Origin: Marsupella aquatica
Taxonomy: Eukaryota; Marchantiophyta
NCBI GenBank assembly: GCA_973895155.1
Contig: OZ316894.1
Span: 5,890,001 to 5,954,000, forward strand
Length of the DNA: 64,000 bases
Reading direction: 5' to 3'
The notes under the pieces were generated by a model that saw only the letters and a program-made list of their open reading frames with translations, was not told the DNA's origin and searched no databases. The translations under genes and the position numbers were made by a program. Shown here in pieces: positions 56,101 through 64,000 of this stretch (within the stretch, counting starts at the first letter, position 1; each line of letters starts with the position of its first letter).

Positions 56101-59100
56101 TAAATTGGAGGGAAGAGCAAAGTTTTCATATTCAGATTTTCCTTACGGCTTTTAAAATGATGAAATCTGCAGTTAATGGGCCTTAATATTTGTGCGGACA
56201 CAAGGGTCGGAAATGCGATGCGGAGGGGGATTTCTGGTGGACAGAAGAAAAGAGTCACTACAGGTAGGTTTTCCAGAGCACAGTTCTAGAAAATTAAGTG
56301 TGCCCTGGTCTACAAGCTTACACTTATTAAATGGTGAAAATTGTCTTAATGACGAACAAGGTGGGATTCAATGACTTTCATAATGCAATCTAGCAAAATA
56401 ATGAGCAGACTTCAAACAGGAAGAGTATCTAGATATGTGTTTGGATAATTTCAATATTCTCTGCATAAAATTCTGTTAGTTCCATATGTGCAGAGCCTTG
56501 AGGTTATGAAGAGCCTTGAGGTTATGAATTAAATTGGATGTAATACCAATCATTCTTGGGGCATCTCAAACAGTTAAAAGAGGGGACTGTACAGTGAACA
56601 TTGAGCGTCTGCTAATCTGATCAGGAATTATACTAAAAGTGCACTAAAAAATCTGCAGGTCCCAGCATAATAAAAATTTATGAATTATATCTAAAGAACA
56701 TTTTGTTTTCTCATTTATCAGAAAATCAATACAAATTCTGTTTTTTTTAATTAAAAATGAAGGTCTGTTGTTGCCTTGTTTTTCCCTTTTGGGATCATGT
56801 CTTCGGTTTGGCGTTCCAGTGTTATATAAATAAAAGGTAGGTTTAGTTTGTGAAGATTAAAATTGGCTTTCTTGTCTCAGGTAGAGTGTGTCCCACTTGA
56901 GAAAGGACAGCTTATTTTTATTAGTCTTGTTAATTAAAGTGAATTATTGATGATCTCGAGTCCTTGGAATAAATCACTTTAATTAACTAGTGCCTGACTG
57001 TCTGCAGCCGAGATGCTGGTTGGACCAGCGAAGGCTTTCTTCATGGATGAGATCTCCACGGGCCTGGACAGCTCGACGACATTCGAGATAACACAAATGC
57101 TTCAACAGATTGTGCATGTGATGGATAACACCATCGTCATTTCACTACTACAGCCTCCTCCTGAAACTTATGCGCTTTTTGACGACTTGATTCTTCTCGC
57201 AGAGGGGCAAATTGTCTATCAGGGTCCTTGCAGTGGTGTTCTAGATTTCATGGCCTTCATGGGGTTCAAATGTCCGCACCGTAAGGCAACTGCAGATTTC
57301 CTCCAGGAGGTGAGTCCCGATTATTACCTGACCGATGTTTCTTGTGACGTACATCCCACTTTAGTACGCATGAATTTCCAAGGGATTCATAACAACTTCC
57401 CTAGCTTGACAGGCCCTCGCTTTCTCCAAGAATATTGAAACGCTTCAAAGTTTTGAGCTAGAATCTGGGAAACATGAGGGCTCGAAATGAGGCCCTGGAA
57501 CATTTGGAATCCAGTTCTTATAAAGATTTTCTATGATTGAAATGTAGATATTAGCACCTCATTGGAAGTGCATGGTCTAGCTTGCTGCCTGTTGACTCTA
57601 TGGCGAGCTCTATATATGATCCACCTGAGTCGTACATGTTACCTGACGTTTGGATTCTTGTTCGGATAATCTATATATATAGATAACATCTTTCAAAGAT
57701 CAAGGACAATTCTGGGCGGACAAGTCAGTTCCTTACGAGTATGTTCCGGTCTCACACTTTGTTGAAGGCTTCAAGAAGTTTCATGTCACTGGACAAACCA
57801 TAGCGGCGGAACTTGCGACTCCTTACGAAAAATCGCAGAGTCATCGCGCGGCCTTAGTACACAAAAAGTATGGTCTGCGTAGACGCGATCTCCTGAAGGC
57901 CTGTTTTGAGAGAGAGGCTATCCTCATGAAACGAAACATAGGGACGTACGTCTCCAAACTATTACAGGTGAGCACTTGTTCAAAGACTTTGCTCCATATA
58001 TAACTGTACTGGATGGCATACGTGAATCAAATTCAAAACTCGACAGGACCTCAGAACTTCAGGTATGAGATACACGTTGAATTATCTTATCAGGTCTGAC
58101 TGTTCCAACTGCCGAAATGCCAGACAAACGGAGGCTTTTTCCAAGTTCCAGAATTGTCGCTTTTCACCTTGTCCTTTGTTGGTCACTGCCATCGGATAAT
58201 TTTCAATCTTGGAGGGTCAGTAGGTTGAATCGTGAGTGGGCTCTGAAGGTATGTGCATCTTTGTTTCGCAGGTTGCAATCATTGCCTTTTTGGTAGGAAC
58301 GTTGTTTCTTCGCACCCGAATGTACCACGATACCGTAGACCATGCTAATATGTACATGGGCGCGATCTTTTATGGTCTGATATTCATCATGACCGCCGGC
58401 ATTGCCGAACTAAACTTCACTGTTATTCGTCTCCCTACTTACCACAAGGAAAAGGAGTTGTGTCTGTATCCAGCTTGGGCGCTATCGTTGCCCATGGTTC
58501 TCCTGAGGATCCCGTGGACGCTCCTGGAGTCGGGGCTCTACTTAATCATCGTCTATTTCGTGATAGGTTTTGCTCCTGAACCTGGCAGGTAAGCACTTAC
58601 CCCTCTCGATCACACAGTCATTTCCTTTGTTAGTAAATAATGCTTTCAGGGGTTCGACCATTTTGAAATTTGTCACACTTTTAATGTCTCCCTTGTAATT
58701 AATTCGCAATACATTTTGAAATTTCTATTCATAGAGTTGTTCACTCCTTCCTCTTCAGAATCTTGAGGTCAAACAGTGACATACACCAGTTCTCTTCTCA
58801 CTTACGTCCGGACCAATTTATGCCTGTATCTTAATTAAGTCTCCATCCCACTTTGCTTACTGGGAACGAAGGGAAGTTAACGCTCGGGGCCATTATAGAC
58901 AATTTACCGAGCCAGGGAATCCAGGAGGAAAGCCCCAGGACTGAAAATGCGCGGAAAAAACAGTTCCGAAATCATCTGAATTGAATACTTACACTACAAA
59001 AAGTTCCTCACTGCTTCATTGCAAAAATGACCAGTGAAGCCTTCATCAGCTTAATTAACGCGCGTCAGTGAAAGAGTTTCCCTGCTAATACCGTGTCATT

Positions 59101-62100
59101 AATTTTGAGTATGTGCAGATTCTTCGTGCTGTACTTGGTACTGATCCTGATCAATCAGGCCACTATTGCAATGTTCCGCTTTGCTGCTATTTTCGCTGGT
59201 ACCCCAGTAGGTGCCGAGAATCTCGGCATAGTTTTCTACACCACTACGGTTCTATTAGGAGGATTTGTGATATCGATAGGTGAGGAAAGCTTACAACTTC
59301 GTAACTTACGCACTTTGTACTCCTGCTAAGAAATCGTATTTGCTTGTTATTTATTTCCTATTCCAGGGTGTTTCGATCGTTCGAGCTGTGTGTTAATTGA
59401 ATGTCACACAAGTAACATTTCAATCGTGATCGAATTGATTCCAACAGCTCCTTTCACTCTCTACAGCAATTTATTCCAATTCAATGAACGGAGATAACAT
59501 GTCAACATCGGAGTGTGGGGCTGACTCATGTTCGTGATTTGACATCCCTGCAGAAAGTTTGCCCAAATGGTGGAAATGGGCATCTTGGTACTCAATTCTT
59601 CGATACGGACAAGATGCTATCAGTCTAAATGAATTTCTATCGGCGGAGTGGGACAAGGTATGCGTGTAGCATTATTTAGGTCTGGAGGCGACCATGACTA
59701 GACTACGTAGCTGGCTGGACAGGTAAATTTGGGCTGGACACCCAAATTTTGTGTCCAAGCTGGCATCTAGTGGCTGGTACTAGATTCGCTCATCAATAAA
59801 AAATAGCGTTTGGATACATGGTTTGAGAGTAGATCGCGGAAATATCGAACTTTTCGCCTCAAGCAGTTTCACATAATATTACATAAATTCAAGAACCACT
59901 CCAAACTGATCTCTCTCCTACTTGCCGCAGCCATTCGGGAACACAACCCTTGGAGTAGCCGCTCTACAAAACAGGGGCCTTAGAAACAGTGGATACTGGG
60001 TGTGGATCAGCGTTGCAGCTCTGTTTGGATTCATCATTTTGTTCAACATACTTTTGACTCTCGCCTTACAATACAAGGACCGTAAGTAGTGCTACCTTTA
60101 CCGATCATTCGATTGAATTGGCCCTCACTTTGAGCATATTAATGAGTCAAGAGTCTATCAATTAAACACGGGCGATAATTCCACCCGTCCGGAGTTAATG
60201 AGTCTATGCTCAGCTCCGGGACCGGGATCCACCTTCAGATGTAAACGAGAGCAATAGAAACAAGGTATAGAGGTGCAGTTTTCATAATTGATGGTGGTTG
60301 TTCTATATTTCAAAGCAGTTGGAATGGCCCGGTCCAAGATATTTGCTTTACGCTCAGATAACAATTGTGGTCCGTCTATGCAGCTCCTCTTCTCTTGCGT
60401 TCCGGTGCCGTGGAAAAGCACAAAAAAGTATCTGAAAAAGGAATCGCCAAAACGGTTCTGCACCTGGAATCGCCAAAACAGCTGGAGAGAGCTTCACCAG
60501 CTCGTGTGAGCTGTTCCTCAATTTTGGATAGTAAGATTCTTGCTGCTCTTGTGATTCCGATCCCCGGAATACTCTCAGAAATTCGTTGTCAAATACTTAG
60601 ACTTACGAAGTATTTCCAGAAGTATTCACCTCTCATAATTGAAAATTTCAGTGCCTACAGCGCGCGCCGAGACCTTTTGGCCCACATCCTATTTGAGCAT
60701 TATCATGACACTTTCGTGAAAGTAATCGAAACACATTCGAACGCAGTGCCATAATGTGATTCAAGTGGTTCGAATTCTCGGAAGGAGAGGACTTCTCATA
60801 ATTAGATGTATATCATGTTAAAGCATTGAATATCGGTGCTCATGTTGGTTGTGGGTGCACCACAGATGAGATGTGCCCCGACGAAGCCAGACTTTCGACG
60901 CAACACGATGGAGCTAGACTGTCGCTGGGGCTGTCGATACAAGATGGAGCTAGATTGTCAATAAACTACGATGGGGTAGCAATGCCGACTGGATCTCCCG
61001 CAGATAGAGTCGCAGATCCGGTCGCAGACGGGCCCAAAGGAATGGTCCTACCTTTCCGACCTCTCTCCATCAGTTTCCGAAAGATCAATTACTTCGTCGA
61101 TATGCCGGAAGTAAGGACAATGCAGTTCTGTACATGCGTGCACACTGGTTTTTTTATTATATTCAACTAGCCACCACTGAAATCAACTCAGTGTTCAATC
61201 AGTTCCCATGTGCTAACAAGCGGAGGGCTAAATTCGGGTAGTTTCCGTATTATTTTAATTTGCTTCTCTCAAATCAATCACATTTCATGACAGGATTATG
61301 AGGGAATCACTTTCTTGTTTCGCTTCTAAGTTCCTGATAAATAAATACCCCTTCTCGTTGACATTATGCATATCTGGTTTCCAGAGTTATACGCAAAAGG
61401 TTTGCATTTCGTCTTCTTCTTTGGAAAATGATTCTTACTAGAGCAGTTCTACAATGTGTACTGCAATACCTGTGCTGAAGACAATGAAAGAGCAAGGAGG
61501 TAATGGTGAGAAACTACAACTACTAAACAATGTGAGCGGTGCATTTCGGCCGGGAGTGCTTACAGCGTTGGTTGGCGTCAGTGGAGCCGGTAAACATGAA
61601 ATCCTAATTAGGAGTACATATACACGTAAATATGTAGACAGAGAGTGAGAAGCCACCAAAATTGGGTGCTGGTTCCAATTATGCAATATCTGCAGTACTT
61701 TTGAATTATAGAATGATAAGTAGCCTACGAGCTTTGTGACTTTCATATAATTAATTTGTAAACTAAGCTCGCGAGGTAATTCAGTACATTTGTTGGTTTC
61801 TATACAATGTTAAGTATTCTCATCAATGCTAAATTGACCTAGCTCAAGTCCGTGAGAGTCATAATAGGATGTTGATCTGGACTGCTCAGGCAAAACAACT
61901 CTCATGGATGTGTTGGCTGGACGCAAAACTAGAGGGTACATCGACGGGGACATTTTCATCTCTGGATATCCAAAGGAGCAGTCAACTTTCACACGAATGG
62001 CTGGATACTGCGAACAGACTGACATTCATTCTCCAAATGTAACAGTTTTTGAGTCCCTCATATTTTCAGCCTGGATGCGCTTGTCTCCGGAAGTTGACAA

Positions 62101-63942
62101 ACAAACTCGCATGGTAAGGGTTCTTGCATAAGATTATTTCTTGAGTGTTGCAATGGAGATATTTCTCTGCACTGCCTGATTCACGTTGAAATGTGGATCG
62201 CTCACAAAGATTTGAAGCATGTTCATTCTATTCTACAATTTTCTCAAGGACATGACTTGAATATAGAGCGAGAGCTGCCAATCATTCAAAGGAGGTCGGA
62301 CTGCACGAGTCCACTTATCTTTCCACATAAAAGAGGAGGGTGACATTTCAGAAACTGCCTAACGATAGTGCGATTCAACCCTAAATAGCGAACTACTGAA
62401 AAACTCTGTAGAAACAAAAGAATCCTTTAGGGCTACTGTACTACTCCTACTCTACTTGAACACACTACTTGGACTTGCCTGTATGTATGCAGATGTTTGT
62501 GGAGGAGGTGATGAGCCTCGTAGAGCTTGATGTTATCCGAGATAGCATTGTAGGGCAACCAGGCAACTCGGGCCTGTCAACAGAGCAGAGAAAGAGACTT
62601 ACAATAGCAGTGGAGCTGGTGGCGAATCCGTCTATAATCTTCATGGACGAGCCCACTTCTGGATTGGACGCCCGAGCCGCTGCCATTGTGATGAGAGCAG
62701 TGAGGAACATTGGAGATACTGGTCGCACTATTGTTTGCACGATCCATCAACCTACCATTGAAATCTTTGAAGCTTTCGATGAGGTAATTGTGAGGTTTGA
62801 GTTGAACACGTTGATCTTGGACCTTTGTCGGTATATATAGTCAGCTGGAAATTATTTCCGTCCCTTAATGTGATTCCACGATTCAACTCGTTTTTACCTC
62901 TAAACTACACAGACTTCAAAGTTATGCAAAAGGCATCCAAGTTTAAAGCCTTGATTTTTGTTTTGAATATTGCAGCTCCTACTCTTGAAAGGTGGAGGGG
63001 AAACTATTTACGGAGGATCCCTTGGTCGTCACTCTCAGGATCTCATTCAATATTTTGAGGTGCAGATTCTTGCAACTGCCAGCTTCATTCATCCACTCAA
63101 TAATTTTCTTCAGGGTTCTTCTCGCAATTTTCATGCCAGCTAGGAGTGCATAGTAATCATTATTACTTTTTGGTACAGCTTTTGATATCAAAACATGTTC
63201 TGGGCTTGGGTCTCAGGCTATTCCCGGGGTACCGAACATAAAAGAGGGATATAATCCCGCAACGTGGATGCTCGAAGTCAGCTCCGCCTCCATGGAAACT
63301 AAACTTGGAGTCAGCTTCGCAAAGATTTACCGCGAATCCACTGCTTATCAGTAAGTGCAACATTGGACCATCAAATTCTGTTTTGATGCATTTTTCTCGG
63401 TTTTCCGTCTGGTTTATTGTTTCCCCAATTTGCGAGTGCAATAGCTTCCCGCTGTTGATTACCTTAGCGTTATTTTCTTAGTTTCCTCCTACCTTGAATT
63501 CGTCCGGTTTGTCTCCTCTTTTGAAATGGGAGATATTTATGACTATTCCAGTAGCTATCCAGTAACAACGTTAATTGATACAGCTATGTCTGTCATGATA
63601 CGTTCCGGAAATCATACAGCTATGTCTGTCATGCGCTTGGAATTGCTCCTGTCATCTTGTGGTTCGTTTCACAATGATCAGGACTTAACTTGTCATAATT
63701 GTGGATGAATGCAGGAACAATACTGCACTAGTCGAAGAGTTAAGCAGACCAACCCCGAGGTCCAAAGACTTAGCGTTCCCAACAGCATATGCACAGTCTT
63801 TCTGGGTGCAGTTACAAGCAGGCCTATGGAAGATGAATATGTGTTACTGGCGAAACACGGAACACACTGGAGTGAAGTTCTTGTTCGTTATCTTCCTCGG
63901 CCTGCTCCTCGGATCGATTTTCTGGGGCCTTGGAAAAAAGAG
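53116..63942 (+). CDS. Full-size PDR-type ABCG transporter, 21 exons in window, 3' end missing
   Basis: Exons: 53116-53387, 54310-54430, 54617-54699, 55009-55093, 55271-55430, 55589-55665, 55884-55937, 56173-56263, 57008-57309, 57683-57967, 58272-58588, 59119-59279, 59554-59657, 59931-60081, 60866-61110, 61481-61589, 61890-62113, 62493-62783, 62976-63059, 63217-63350, 63715-63942. All have GT-AG introns and keep frame, giving about 1,192 codons; usual length is about 1,400-1,450. NBD1 has Walker [10 protein letters not shown] (Arg for Lys), signature ISGGQKKR and Walker [16 protein letters not shown]1 spans exons 11-14. NBD2 has GVSGAGKTT (exons 16-17), LSTEQRKR and [23 protein letters not shown] and the start of TMD2 follow. 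The order NBD-TMD-NBD-TMD is the plant-specific PDR layout. Such plasma-membrane pumps export diverse small molecules; this substrate cannot be predicted. TMD2 continues beyond the window. Confidence 0.95.
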
Positions 63943-64000
63943 GTATTGAAATGAACCCTGACATCACAGATATTCAACAATTTCTCATTCTATCCAGTTT

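Noticed and set aside
60158-60754. Open frames inside the 784-bp intron of the ABCG gene
   Set aside because: No splice-consistent join; the flanking exons connect in frame without them.
1-64000. CRISPR arrays, bacterial operons, rRNA genes
   Set aside because: No regularly spaced identical repeats with unique spacers and no rRNA sequence; the window is clearly eukaryotic.

Overview
The window looks like nuclear chromosome sequence from a land plant. It has spliceosomal introns, a full-size PDR-type ABCG transporter, a DUF688-like protein, a predicted plastid glutathionyl-hydroquinone reductase, plant-style Copia elements and MULE transposase remnants. The moderate GC, short regular introns, single-exon genes and SWIM/MULE relics would suit a bryophyte such as a liverwort or moss. 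That placement is a guess. One 100-N scaffold gap lies at 44268-44367.

Layout. 0-5 kb holds the tail of an unknown + strand gene and a minus-strand DUF688-like gene. 5-25 kb is repeat-dominated. It has several tandem arrays and a complete but dead Ty1/Copia element (8988-14716) with a perfect 5-bp target duplication. Two MITEs of one TIR family, each with a perfect 8-bp target duplication, sit inside the Copia element. A second MITE family and two tRNA-derived SINE candidates are also present. 25-40 kb is the gene-rich core: a spermidine-synthase-like SAM-dependent protein (-), a four-exon aminoacylase-1 (+), an intronless calumenin-like EF-hand protein (+) and a four-exon Xi-class glutathione transferase (-). 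40-45 kb is AT-rich repeat DNA around the scaffold gap.

45-52.8 kb is the least explained segment. Two + strand multi-exon genes face a broken MULE/SWIM transposase gene on the minus strand. One + gene encodes a stand-alone RPA1 DBD-C-like domain with a zinc ribbon. The other encodes an unrecognised protein with one C2H2 finger. This is my best candidate for an undescribed mobile element or a domesticated remnant of one, but I could not find firm element ends.

53.1-64 kb carries a PDR/ABCG transporter gene. I could trace 21 exons with every junction in frame (about 1,192 codons). It runs off the right edge before its last membrane domain is complete. Its NBD1 Walker A motif has Arg in place of the catalytic Lys. 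The host genes look independent of one another: xenobiotic/hormone export, glutathione chemistry, N-acyl amino acid hydrolysis and ER calcium binding. No operon-like logic is expected.
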